From: Euzebya rosea
Lineage (GTDB): Bacteria; Actinomycetota; Nitriliruptoria; Euzebyales; Euzebyaceae
Direction of reading: 5' to 3'
Length of the DNA: 64,000 bases
NCBI RefSeq assembly: GCF_003073135.1
Contig: NZ_PGDQ01000003.1
Coordinates: 186,001 to 250,000, forward strand
Position numbers and translations under genes: made by a program. The notes beneath the pieces were generated by a model. The model ran no database searches, had not been told where the DNA came from, and worked only from the letters and a program-made list of their open reading frames with translations. Of the stretch, positions 44,464 to 54,925 are shown piece by piece (position 1 is the first letter of the stretch; every line of letters starts with the position of its first letter).

Positions 44464-45090
44464 ATGACCATCACCGTCCGCCTGCTCGCCGCGTTGTTCG
44501 CCCTCGCCATCCTCGCCCCAGCCGCGATGGCCGACCCCACCTACACCGAGACCGACGACCGGTTCTACCTCCGCGGCACCGGATGCGGGGCCGAGACCGA
44601 CCTGTTCCTCAGCGACAGGTCCGGCGAGGACGACTACGACGGCTGCGGAACCATCGGCGGCCTGCCGGTCAACGAGGTCCTCGCGGCCGAGGGCAGCGGC
44701 GGCGAGACGCTGACCACCCGTGGCACCGCCCCGATCATCGTCGACGCCAACCGTGACCTCGTGGTCGTCATCCGGACGGAGTCCTGGTTCGGTGACGGCA
44801 TCCCCGGTGCCGGTCAGTCCGTCGTCGACGTCGCCATCACCGGGACTCCGGCTGCCGGCGGCTTCGTCCCGGTCGCCCTGGGCTCCGGCTCCTCGGACGA
44901 GATCGTCGTCGGTGCGGACAACGCCACCCACACGATCACCCTGGACATCCCCGACACCGCCCACCTCGCCGAGCTGAGCAACCTGTCGCTGGAGATCAGC
45001 TGGCACGGGGCCAACATCAACGTCAACAACCTGGGCATGTCCGGTGACAGCCACTTCACCGTCCCCACCCTCGAGGTCGTCCAGGACTAG
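44464..45090 (+). CDS. Secreted protein of unknown function
   Basis: 208 aa. Sec signal peptide (hydrophobic [17 protein letters not shown], cleavage after AMA at about residue 23). The mature part is acidic and beta-rich, with two Cys (GTGCGAETD and YDGCGTIGG) that could form a disulfide. No family recognised. The mature region ends in alternating strands, suggesting a beta-sandwich. Followed by a good terminator, so it is a single-gene unit. Confidence 0.8.
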   Translation: MTITVRLLAALFALAILAPAAMADPTYTETDDRFYLRGTGCGAETDLFLSDRSGEDDYDGCGTIGGLPVNEVLAAEGSGGETLTTRGTAPIIVDANRDLVVVIRTESWFGDGIPGAGQSVVDVAITGTPAAGGFVPVALGSGSSDEIVVGADNATHTITLDIPDTAHLAELSNLSLEISWHGANINVNNLGMSGDSHFTVPTLEVVQD

Positions 45091-45109
45091 GGTTCGGACC
45101 ACCTCGACC

Positions 45110-45138
45110 ACGCCGGCGTGCCCTCGGGCCGCCGGCGT
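45110..45138 (+). terminator. Terminator after secreted protein gene
   Basis: Perfect 9-bp stem (45110-45118 with 45130-45138), 11-nt loop. Confidence 0.6.
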
Positions 45139-45217
45139 CGTCGTGTCCGGGACCATCCACGCCGTCGGAGGGGACACGCGCGGCCGACCACGAGGCGTTG
45201 TGCCTGCACCCGGCGGT

Positions 45218-45223
45218 TAGGGT
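45218..45223 (+). promoter_or_regulatory. -10 box TAGGGT for aconitase transcript
   Basis: TANNNT hexamer placing the transcription start near 45230, so the mRNA would have a 5' leader of about 120 nt whose first stem starts at 45238. No clear -35 at standard spacing. Confidence 0.4.
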
Positions 45224-45237
45224 GGGCGACAACACAT

Positions 45238-45295
45238 GGCGGATGCCCGATGCGGCTCCGGATACCTCAGGGCCAGCCTCGGGTAGGCATCCGCC
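45238..45295 (+). promoter_or_regulatory. Structured 5' leader element upstream of aconitase
   Basis: A perfect 10-bp stem GGCGGATGCC (45238-45247) with GGCATCCGCC (45286-45295) encloses 38 nt, including a further possible CCCGA/TCGGG pairing and an inner GGCT/AGCC stem. It lies at the extreme 5' end of the predicted transcript, about 55 nt before the start codon. It does not match a riboswitch I know. Confidence 0.5.
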
Positions 45296-45350
45296 AGCCG
45301 GATCGGCAAGAATCACCGTCCACGAGCACCCCCACAGGAGAGACCCCACC

Positions 45351-48140
<2,790 letters not shown>

Positions 48141-48156
48141 CTCGACCGACCTCCTC

Positions 48157-48188
48157 GACGGCCCCGGCGCTCCTGCGTCGGGGCCGTC
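48157..48188 (+). terminator. Terminator after acnA
   Basis: Perfect 10-bp stem (48157-48166 with 48179-48188), 12-nt loop, 16 bp after the stop. Confidence 0.7.
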
Positions 48189-48244
48189 GTCGTCGGGAGA
48201 CCGCCTCGGTCGTCCCGGTCGTGGCCTGACATGCTGGCGGGACC

Positions 48245-48703
48245 ATGCGCCGCTACTCCCTGCCCCTCGTCCTCGCCCTCGGCGCCGCCGGGCTGGCCTA
48301 CGCCCGGGGTCCGCTCGACCTGACCTGGAACATCACCCCGCTCGCGGTGGGCGTGGTCGCGTTGCTCGCGGCGGCGACCCTCCCCAACCCGCGCCCGTGG
48401 ACGGTCGGCATCGTCCTGGTCGTGTGGGGTGCCGCCGTCCTGCTGGTGCGCGAGGGGCCCCTGCCGGGTCGCGAGGCCCCCGTCTACATGGTTGCGCTCG
48501 GCCTCGCCCTGCTGGTGGCCCAGGTCGTGGCCGACGGGCGGGGCGACGGGGTGGTCAAGGGTGCGGCGCTGACGATGCTGAGCAGCGGTGCGCTGTTCTA
48601 CGCGGCCTTCGACGTGCCCGAGCTGACCCGATGGTGGGTCGTGGCTGCTGGGCTCGGTGCGGCAGCAGTCGTGGAGTTCGCACGGTCCTCGCGCGGGCGA
48701 TGA
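48245..48703 (+). CDS. Small integral membrane protein, unknown function
   Basis: 152 aa with five or six predicted membrane segments covering almost the whole chain (LPLVLALGAAGLAYARG, LAVGVVALLAAATL, IVLVVWGAAVLLV, MVALGLALLVAQVV and others). No family recognised. ATG 48245; no clear ribosome site. GC pattern and placement between two terminator-bounded genes support a real gene. Confidence 0.7.
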   Translation: MRRYSLPLVLALGAAGLAYARGPLDLTWNITPLAVGVVALLAAATLPNPRPWTVGIVLVVWGAAVLLVREGPLPGREAPVYMVALGLALLVAQVVADGRGDGVVKGAALTMLSSGALFYAAFDVPELTRWWVVAAGLGAAAVVEFARSSRGR

Positions 48704-48794
48704 CGGACCCGTGCGGGCGGACATGTGTGAGGACCGCAGGATCGGAAAGGTCTGTAGGTGACCGTCACCCCAACCCCTGGAGATGTGATCACCC

Positions 48795-49406
48795 ATGGCA
48801 ACCGCGACCCGCACCCGCCCCAACGTCCTGTCCTACAGCGCCTACGCCCTGATCGGCGCGGCTGACCGTGCCCTGCAGGAGACCCGTTCGCTGGCCGGTC
48901 GCCGCGAGGAGCTTCCCGACGACCTGGCACGCCAGCTGGAGGAGTCCGTCGAGCGCATGCGCGAGTCCCTCGACAAGGTGGTCGACCACCTCGGCAGCCG
49001 CGTGAAGCGGACGACCGGCGAGGCGAACGAGACGCTCGACGACTTCGCCGCCCGTGGCCGGGCGATCCTCGACCGGATCCGCGAGACCGACGAGGTCACC
49101 GAGGCCCAGCAGGACCTCGACCAGGCTCGCCAGGGCTGGATGGGTGCCGTCACCACCCTGCGTCGCAACGCCGAGGGCGTGGTCAGCCGCGTGAAGGCCG
49201 CCGGCACCATGACCGGCGAGGCCGCCAGCAGCACCGTCCGCGCCGCGGAGTCCATGGGCGACAACGTCGTGGAGGCCCGCGACCGCGCCCAGCTGCAGGA
49301 CATGACCAAGGACGAGCTGTACGAGATGGCCACCACGAAGGACATCGACGGACGCTCGACGATGACCAAGGCCCAGCTCGTCGACGCCCTCAGCGCGACC
49401 AGCTAG
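48795..49406 (+). CDS. Helical protein with C-terminal Rho_N/SAP-like domain (HbhA-like)
   Basis: 203 aa, no signal peptide. The first 60 residues (RTRPNVLSYSAYALIGAADR) resemble the start of mycobacterial heparin-binding haemagglutinin-type proteins; a long coiled-coil follows (about 45-165). The C-terminal 35 residues (DMTKDELYEMATTKDIDGRS, then TMTKAQLVDAL) form a Rho-termination-factor N-like helix-loop-helix that often binds nucleic acid. It may associate with nucleoid or envelope. A small palindrome (48757-48769) lies upstream. GGAG precedes ATG 48795. Confidence 0.78.
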   Translation: MATATRTRPNVLSYSAYALIGAADRALQETRSLAGRREELPDDLARQLEESVERMRESLDKVVDHLGSRVKRTTGEANETLDDFAARGRAILDRIRETDEVTEAQQDLDQARQGWMGAVTTLRRNAEGVVSRVKAAGTMTGEAASSTVRAAESMGDNVVEARDRAQLQDMTKDELYEMATTKDIDGRSTMTKAQLVDALSATS

Positions 49407-49440
49407 CCGCAACGGCCGGCAATCACGGCCACGTCACGAC

Positions 49441-49473
49441 GACGCCCCCACCTCGACTCGAGGTGGGGGCGTC
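49441..49473. terminator. Bidirectional terminator, 16-bp perfect stem
   Basis: Perfect 16-bp arms (49441-49456, 49458-49473) between convergent HbhA-like and PadR genes; the longest inverted repeat I found. Confidence 0.85.
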
Positions 49474-49490
49474 GCCATGTGCTGTGGCGA

Positions 49491-50174
49491 TCAGTCCTCG
49501 GCGAGCAGGCGGTACAGCGCCTTGCGGGCGTCGGAAAGGATCTCCTTCGCCGCCTCGACGTGGTCGGGGTCGCCGCTGGTGGCCACCGCCATCACCGCAC
49601 CGGCGGTGCTGGCGATCTCGTCTCGGAGGGAGGAGAGGTGGTCGTCAGCGGTGTCGCCGACGCTGTCCCACGGGTTGTCGTCGGCGTCCTCCGCAGCCGC
49701 CCGGCCCTCGTCGGTCAGGGAGAAGACCCGGCGACCGCCGTCCTTCTCGCCCTCGACGAGGCCCTCGTCCTCGAGCTGGGACAGGGTGGGGTAGACCGAA
49801 CCGGGGGAGGGGCGCCAGACGCCGCCGGAACGCTCCGACATCTCCTGCATCAGCTGGTAGCCGTGCATCGGCTCCTCGGCGAGGAGGGAGAGGATGGCCG
49901 CGCGGATGTCCCCACGGCTGGCTCGGGGGCCACGCCCCCAGGGGCCGCCGCGACGACCGCCGCGCCCGCCCCGGCCGCCACCGAACATCATGGTGAACGG
50001 GTCGAACGGGGGAGGGCTGCCGTGGCGGTGCCGTCGCCCCCGTCCGGGGGGCGGCGTGTGGTCGTGGTCGTGGTCGGGATCGCTGGCCATGGCAATCATC
50101 TTGCGGACCCAGGGCGGCATGGCGTCGTAGGCCTGTCGCCACGGGTCGTCGTAGGGGATGGACGAGCTGTGCAT
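49491..50174 (-). CDS. PadR-family transcriptional regulator
   Basis: 227 aa. An unusual N-terminal extension (about 1-85) rich in His/Asp, Pro and Gly/Arg (DPDHDHDHTPPP, GGGRGGRGGRRGG) precedes the winged-helix PadR core: RGDIRAAILSLLAEEPMHGY, WRPSPGSVYPTLSQLEDEGL and GRRVFSLTDEGR. A C-terminal helical dimerisation part follows. The His/Asp run could bind metal. ATG 50174 follows GAAAGGTGGG. CGATATATCG 68 bp upstream is probably its own operator. Confidence 0.9.
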   Translation of the reverse strand: MHSSSIPYDDPWRQAYDAMPPWVRKMIAMASDPDHDHDHTPPPGRGRRHRHGSPPPFDPFTMMFGGGRGGRGGRRGGPWGRGPRASRGDIRAAILSLLAEEPMHGYQLMQEMSERSGGVWRPSPGSVYPTLSQLEDEGLVEGEKDGGRRVFSLTDEGRAAAEDADDNPWDSVGDTADDHLSSLRDEIASTAGAVMAVATSGDPDHVEAAKEILSDARKALYRLLAED

Positions 50175-50241
50175 CGCAACCCACCTTTCGTGCGGTTGAC
50201 GTGTTGGTGCTCGGGGCAGGAACGACCCTCGCGAGGCATCA

Positions 50242-50251
50242 CGATATATCG
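50242..50251. promoter_or_regulatory. Palindromic CGATATATCG, probable PadR operator
   Basis: Perfect 10-bp palindrome, strikingly AT-rich for this genome, in the region between the divergent padR and HAD genes. PadR-family sites often contain a GATATATC-like core. Confidence 0.6.
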
Positions 50252-50318
50252 GGACATGTCGAACGTCACGTCCTTTGCCGTTTCCTTGCCGGGCGACACG
50301 GGCTGGAGCCGGTCGTCG

Positions 50319-50324
50319 TAGGGT
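50319..50324 (+). promoter_or_regulatory. -10 box TAGGGT, leaderless HAD gene
   Basis: Ends 7 nt before ATG 50332; no ribosome site. Confidence 0.45.
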
Positions 50325-50331
50325 CGGGGCC

Positions 50332-51003
50332 ATGACCACGATCGTCTGCGACGTGAACGAGACACTGCTCGACCTCGCGGGCCTGGACGATGCCTTCCGC
50401 GACGTGTTCGCCGACCGGTGGGGAGAGGTCAAGCGCCTGTGGTTCGCCCGGCTGCTCCACACCTCCACGGTGATGGCGACGGTCGGGACGTGGCAGGACT
50501 TCGGTGTCGTGGCGCGCGCGGTCCTGCGGGACACCGCCGAGCGCCTGGCGCTGCCGCTGACCGATGCGCAGGCGGGGGACCTCGTCGGTGGGATGCGTGA
50601 GCTCGGGGCGCACCCGGATGTCGTCGACGGCATCGCCGCGCTCGTCGACGCCGGGCATCGGGTGGTGGCGCTGACCAACTCCGGACAGGCGACGGCGGAG
50701 GCACAGCTGGCCCACGCGGGCCTGGCCACCCGGCTGGACCGCATCCTGTCGGTCGATGCGACGCTGCGGTTCAAGCCCGACCCGGCGGTGTACGCCCATG
50801 CCGCGGAGGTGCTGGAGGCCGCGCCGAGCGAGCTGGTTATGGTCGCAGCCCACGACTGGGACTGCGCAGGGGCCATGCGGTGTGGGTGGCGGTCGGGGTT
50901 CCTCCGGCGGCCCGGACAGACCTACAACCCGCTGCTGCAGCCGCCGACATGGCAGGCGGACGACCTCGTCGCCCTTGCTGCCGCCATCGGGGATGCGGGC
51001 TGA
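50332..51003 (+). CDS. HAD-superfamily hydrolase, haloacid dehalogenase type II
   Basis: 223 aa. Nucleophile motif VCDVNETLLDL (Asp at residue 7), motif II LTNSG, conserved Lys in RFKPDPAVY and the acidic end motif MVAAHDWDCAGA match type II 2-haloacid dehalogenases/related phosphatases. Cytoplasmic. Whether the true substrate is a halogenated acid is unknown. Divergent from padR with the palindrome between, so padR control is possible. Confidence 0.88.
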   Translation: MTTIVCDVNETLLDLAGLDDAFRDVFADRWGEVKRLWFARLLHTSTVMATVGTWQDFGVVARAVLRDTAERLALPLTDAQAGDLVGGMRELGAHPDVVDGIAALVDAGHRVVALTNSGQATAEAQLAHAGLATRLDRILSVDATLRFKPDPAVYAHAAEVLEAAPSELVMVAAHDWDCAGAMRCGWRSGFLRRPGQTYNPLLQPPTWQADDLVALAAAIGDAG

Positions 51004-51040
51004 GCGAGCGCCAGCACCGGCGGCCGGGACCCCGTCGGGA

Positions 51041-51325
51041 TCAGAGCCAGTCCGTCGAGCGGGTGCCGCGACGGCGGCAGGCCGGCGTGTCCTGGCGGAA
51101 CCGTTGCACCGCGTGCTGGCGGACACCGGGGGTGACCCGGACCAGCGGTTCGGCAGGTGCCGTGACCGGTGCGACGCCGGTGAGGGCGAGCAGGGCCTGC
51201 GTGGTGCGGGCCTCGCCGTAGAGCCGACGGAGCTGGTCGGCCGCGACGTCGGCGTGGGTGATCCGCATGAGTCCTTCGGCCACGACCTGGATGCGGGTGG
51301 CGTCGTCGGCGACGGGGTGGATCAC
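51041..51325 (-). CDS. Small hypothetical protein
   Basis: 94 aa from GTG 51325, which has GAGGAG 7 nt upstream (51333-51338), a good ribosome site that favours a real gene. It begins VIHPVADDATRIQVV and contains DQLRRLYGEARTTQALLAL. The C-terminus is basic. No domain, signal peptide or membrane segment recognised. Confidence 0.5.
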   Translation of the reverse strand: MIHPVADDATRIQVVAEGLMRITHADVAADQLRRLYGEARTTQALLALTGVAPVTAPAEPLVRVTPGVRQHAVQRFRQDTPACRRRGTRSTDWL

Positions 51326-51424
51326 GGCCTGGCTCCTCGGCTGGGGGTGTGTTGCCGATCCCAACGACGGCCGTCGTCCGACGTGACGGTCGGTCCACGA
51401 GAACCTGTCCGGACTCCGCCCCCC

Positions 51425-52108
51425 TCAGGCCCCGCTCTCGACCCGTTGGAACAGCACCACCTCACAGATGCTGGCGTTCGCCTGTCCGTCGACGGTGGCG
51501 TGCGTGAACGTGTTGGCCATGCCCACGACCATGTTGCTGAGGGTGCCGACCCGAACCTGCATGCCCGCCACCGCCAGCTCCGCACCGTCGACCGGGCGAG
51601 GCGGCAGCCTGTCAGGCGGATAGTCGATCGACACGACGTCATCGTTCGCATGGACTCGACCGGTGGTGATCCCTTGCTCCTGCCAGACGGTGTTCAGCGG
51701 TGTCCTGGCCACAACAGTGGCCCATCGGTAGCGCCACCCCGTCGCGAGCAGCTCGGCCACGACCCACTCGTCGCCATCGATGGTGGCCATCACCGAGGAT
51801 CCAACCGGTAGTCCTGCGAGGTCGCCGAGCGCCACGTGGACGGTGAACCGCTCCTCGTCCGCCGTGCCCACCCATGCGCGGTCGAGCTCGTACATGCGCG
51901 CACCGTGGGGTTGCTGATCGTCGAGGCTGTCGAGGAAGTGTGGTTCGACGGCCGATGCCTGTGTGGCGGGCAGTCTGCTGCAGGCCGTCGGTCGAGCCAC
52001 CTCTGCCGAGGCCGGGGCCGCGGGTCCCATCGGGGTCAGGAGGCACGCCGCGACTGCGAGGGCCAGCAGTGCGGTTCCGCCGCGGTGCATCGTCGGTGTG
52101 TGTGTCAT
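51425..52108 (-). CDS. Secreted protein of unknown function
   Basis: 227 aa. Sec signal peptide with hydrophobic ALLALAVAACLLTPMGPAAP, cleavage near ASA at residue 35. The mature domain is beta-rich and has one Cys pair candidate (TACSRL; SICEVV). No family recognised. First of a run of secreted genes (51.4-53.1 kb) next to a membrane-anchored ECF sigma gene; lies 73 bp downstream of the next secreted gene on the same strand. Confidence 0.8.
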   Translation of the reverse strand: MTHTPTMHRGGTALLALAVAACLLTPMGPAAPASAEVARPTACSRLPATQASAVEPHFLDSLDDQQPHGARMYELDRAWVGTADEERFTVHVALGDLAGLPVGSSVMATIDGDEWVVAELLATGWRYRWATVVARTPLNTVWQEQGITTGRVHANDDVVSIDYPPDRLPPRPVDGAELAVAGMQVRVGTLSNMVVGMANTFTHATVDGQANASICEVVLFQRVESGA

Positions 52109-52181
52109 CGGTTCACTCCCGTGCGGGGTCGGGCGCCACGGCTGCAGCGCCCGACCCCGTGTCAGACGATCAGAAGCGGGG

Positions 52182-52673
52182 TCAACCGATCCGGATCGAG
52201 GGCATCCGGATGGAATCGCCGTCGGGGCAGTAGATGCACCCCTCGGTCAGGGTGACCGTCGTGGGGTTGGCCGACGAGCCGGTCGCGACCCGGACCTCGG
52301 TGCCGCCCTGGAACAGGGTGATGTAGTCGATCTCCGGTGCGACCTGCAGCGTGGGACCGCCCACGATGGGCAGGCGAACGCCTTCGAAGTGATAGGCGTA
52401 GTCGAGCACCTGGCCGCCGGCAACGTCCACGCCGTACTGCTGCCGGGTGCTGAAGATCTCGTCTCCGCTGAGGTTGTAGATCTGCACGGTCACGTCGATG
52501 TAGGGGTGCGTGCTGTGACAGGTGACCCGGACCGTCTCGGCGCGTGCGACCTGGTCGATGATCACACATGGACCGGGGACTCCCCCCGAGCCGCTCGTCG
52601 TGGAGGCGCTGGCCGGAACGGCCATCACCGAGAGCAGCAGGGCCACGAGGGCGGCCCGAAGAACGTTGCGCAT
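52182..52673 (-). CDS. Secreted protein of unknown function
   Basis: 163 aa. Signal peptide MRNVLRAALVALLLSVMAVP with ASA cleavage at about residue 24. The mature part has four Cys (PGPCVII, VTCHSTH, GCIYC), probably two disulfides, and predicted beta-strands. The ribosome site GGGAGAA precedes ATG 52673. Probably co-transcribed with 51425-52108. Confidence 0.8.
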   Translation of the reverse strand: MRNVLRAALVALLLSVMAVPASASTTSGSGGVPGPCVIIDQVARAETVRVTCHSTHPYIDVTVQIYNLSGDEIFSTRQQYGVDVAGGQVLDYAYHFEGVRLPIVGGPTLQVAPEIDYITLFQGGTEVRVATGSSANPTTVTLTEGCIYCPDGDSIRMPSIRIG

Positions 52674-52920
52674 GACTGCATTCTCCCGTCGTTGTTCGTC
52701 ACGGCGGATGCTCCGCCGTGAGGTCCCCGGCCAGCAGCCGGCGACTGACCCTCCCTACGCCCGACGCGGGCGTGGGTAACAACGATCGACGGAACTTCTC
52801 CGCAGACACCCGAGATCCTCGATCTCTCGGTTACCTCGCGGCGTCTGGGACGTAGCAGAGACCGAGGTTGCACCGCGCAGACCTGTCGCCCGTTCGGGCC
52901 CCGTGTCGAAAGGACCTGTC

Positions 52921-53073
52921 ATGTCGAGGATCACCCCGAGCGTGCTCGCCGTCGTCGTGAGCATGCTGCTGCTCACCGTCCCTGCGGCTGCCTCGGCAGA
53001 AGCGGAGTCCGGTGACGGCACGTACTGCGTGAGGCTGCTCGGCTCGATCGCCTACTGCATCAGCTACCAGTAG
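52921..53073 (+). CDS. Small secreted Cys-pair peptide
   Basis: 50 aa, a short frame easily missed. ATG 52921 has GAAAGGA 6 nt upstream (52908-52914). A signal peptide (residues 1 to about 24, hydrophobic VLAVVVSMLLLTVPAAASA) precedes a mature peptide of about 25 residues containing TYCVRLLGSIAYC and ending ISYQ: two Cys nine residues apart. The stop codon overlaps the last 14 bp of the convergent ECF gene. No modification or transport genes adjoin it. It could be a small adhesin, toxin or signalling peptide; function unknown. Confidence 0.65.
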   Translation: MSRITPSVLAVVVSMLLLTVPAAASAEAESGDGTYCVRLLGSIAYCISYQ

Positions 53074-54229
53074 GGGCCGGACGCGACGTCGGGGCGTTCC
53101 GTTCGCACGAGAGAACGGGTATCGCCCCGGACCCGCTGCACACCGGTTCGGAAACCGGAGTCGTGTTCGGGTCGTCGACGGAGACCTCCACGACGGTGGT
53201 CGTTCCCTCGCCCACCTCGGCTTCCACCGAGATCACGTAGGGGGCGGCCTCGTCGAACCCGGGACCACCGCGCAGCGGTGTGCCCGGAACCCCGACGGAG
53301 GGGAGCGCGACCTCGGGCGCCCATGCCTCCCCTGCATCGGATGTCGACGGGGGCTGCGTTCGCGTCGAGACCCCGTCCACCGTCTGGGGCGTCGCTGTCG
53401 AGCCGGTCGGAACGCCGGCGGGATCGGCGTGGCGCCGGTCGGTCTCGGTCCAGGTGTTGGACACGGGGCGCTCGCGCTCGCCGACGTCGGGGCCCCAGCC
53501 GAACAGCGTCACGACGAGGAGGGGCACGACCGCTGACAACGCACCGGTGCCCACCACGCCCGGCGACAGCCACCTCGCCACCTTCCGTCCTGCGTGCCAC
53601 TGCAGCCTGAGCCAAGGGGCGCCGAGGGCGGTCCCGGCTGCATCCCGCAGCGCTCGACGCGCCCGGTGCAGGGACTGCTTCATCGCGTTGTAGCTGACTC
53701 CGGCAGACGCCGCGGCTTCACCGATGCTGGCACCGTCCACCTCCACGGCCACCAGGACCGCCTGATGTCGCCCCGGCAGGCGTTTCCACGAGCGCAGCAG
53801 CAGGTCCAGCTCCTCGATTCGCTCGTCCTCGGGCGGGACCCTTGCGAACGCCTCCATGCGCGTGCTGTCGCCAGCGGGAACGGGGTGACGTCGACGGCCG
53901 TCGGAGATCGCGGTGTTGACGGCGATTCGCCGGAGCCAGGGCCACAGCTGCGCATCCGGGTCGACGCGCTCGATATGTGCGAACGCCTTGACCCACGTGT
54001 CCTGTGCCAGGTCCTCGGCCCGTGCCCGGTCCCCGTGGGTCCACCTGCAGAGGACGGACACGAGGCGACCGTGGTACCGCGCGAAGAGGGCGGCACCGGC
54101 GTCGTGGCAGCCTGCCCTGGCCATCTCGACCAGCTCGCCATCCGTCCGGTCCTCGAGGCGACGGGACTCGACGTCGATCGACGGGGGACGTGGCTGCACA
54201 CGAGATCGCATGGACCGTTGCTTCGACAC
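53060..54229 (-). CDS. ECF sigma factor fused to membrane helix and outer domain
   Basis: 389 aa. Region 2 (about 28-115) has ARYHGRLVSVLCRWTHGDR and AEDLAQDTWVKAFAHI. Region 4 (about 140-200) has LPGRHQAVLVAVEVDGASIG and GVSYNAMKQSLHRARRAL. After a basic linker comes one membrane helix (about 224-244, VVGTGALSAVVPLLVVTLFG) and about 145 outer residues rich in Thr/Ser/Pro with a C-terminal Cys pair (PVCSGSGAIPVLSC). Such sigma-membrane fusions would hold the factor at the envelope. GTG 54229 is used; ATG 54211 is an alternative. It lies 97 bp after the tRNA-Val gene. Confidence 0.85.
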   Translation of the reverse strand: MSKQRSMRSRVQPRPPSIDVESRRLEDRTDGELVEMARAGCHDAGAALFARYHGRLVSVLCRWTHGDRARAEDLAQDTWVKAFAHIERVDPDAQLWPWLRRIAVNTAISDGRRRHPVPAGDSTRMEAFARVPPEDERIEELDLLLRSWKRLPGRHQAVLVAVEVDGASIGEAAASAGVSYNAMKQSLHRARRALRDAAGTALGAPWLRLQWHAGRKVARWLSPGVVGTGALSAVVPLLVVTLFGWGPDVGERERPVSNTWTETDRRHADPAGVPTGSTATPQTVDGVSTRTQPPSTSDAGEAWAPEVALPSVGVPGTPLRGGPGFDEAAPYVISVEAEVGEGTTTVVEVSVDDPNTTPVSEPVCSGSGAIPVLSCERNAPTSRPAPTGS

Positions 54230-54325
54230 GAGAAGCAGAAGTCCTCCAGGGTTTCGCGAACATCCTGGTCCACCGGGGCAGAACGACCGAGGACCCCAGA
54301 GCCAATCGGCTGTGGGGTCCTCCGG

Positions 54326-54401
54326 TGGTGGGCGATACAGGGCTCGAACCTGTGACCTTTTGGTTGTCGACCAAACGCTCTCCCAGCTGAGCTAATCGCC
54401 C
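54326..54401 (-). tRNA. tRNA-Val (anticodon GAC)
   Basis: 76 nt including encoded CCA. The acceptor stem GGGCGAT/ATCGCCC, D arm GCTC..GAGC, anticodon stem TTTGG/CCAAA with loop TCGACAA (anticodon GAC), and T arm ACAGG-TTCGAGC-CCTGT all pair perfectly. Confidence 0.97.
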
Positions 54402-54466
54402 GGGGACGGGAGATGGTAGCGGCTCGTGTTCGCGGCAGCAATTCGTGGACACGGCAGGATGGCGGC

Positions 54467-54886
54467 ATGGCACAGGCAGACCCCAGAGCAGTCCTCGAGG
54501 CGGCCGAATCCGTGGCGGTGGTCGGGTGTTCGACATCGCCGATGAAGGCCGCACACCGCATCCCCCTGATGCTGCAGCAGATGGGCTACGACGTCCGGCC
54601 GGTCCACCCGACCGCTACGGAGATCCTGGGCGTCCCCGCCGTCCCGACGCTGGCCGAGCTCGACATCGTGCCGGACCTCGTGGTGGTGTTCCGACCCTCG
54701 GCCGAAGCTGCCGGCGTCACCCGCCAGGCCATCGAGGCCGGTGCCCACGCGGTCTGGCTGCAGCAAGGCATCGCCTCCACGACAGCCGAGCAGGCGGCCG
54801 CTGAGGCCGGCATCGACTTCGTGCAGGACCGCTGCTCCGGAGTCGACGCCCAGCGCTTCGGCATCGACAAGCGTTCGGCGGCCTGA
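54467..54886 (+). CDS. CoA-binding domain protein (YccU type)
   Basis: 139 aa Rossmann-fold protein of the CoA_binding_2 family: VAVVGCSTSPMKAAHRIPLM (about 17-36), VRPVHPTATEILGVPAVPTL and WLQQGIASTTAEQAAAEAG, ending QDRCSGVDAQRFG. Family members bind CoA or related nucleotides; the role is unresolved. ATG 54467 is used, as the frame further upstream is non-homologous. Confidence 0.9.
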   Translation: MAQADPRAVLEAAESVAVVGCSTSPMKAAHRIPLMLQQMGYDVRPVHPTATEILGVPAVPTLAELDIVPDLVVVFRPSAEAAGVTRQAIEAGAHAVWLQQGIASTTAEQAAAEAGIDFVQDRCSGVDAQRFGIDKRSAA

Positions 54887-54900
54887 CGCGTCAGCCTGCT

Positions 54901-54923
54901 GGACGCCCCAGCCGGGGGCGTCC
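54901..54923. terminator. Bidirectional terminator
   Basis: Perfect 9-bp stem (54901-54909 with 54915-54923), 5-nt loop, between convergent stops at 54886 and 54926. Confidence 0.75.
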
Positions 54924-54925
54924 GA

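Noticed and set aside
48757-48769. GGTGAC-C-GTCACC palindrome upstream of the HbhA-like gene as an operator
   Set aside because: Six-bp arms, no promoter elements placed convincingly around it; noted only within the gene entry.
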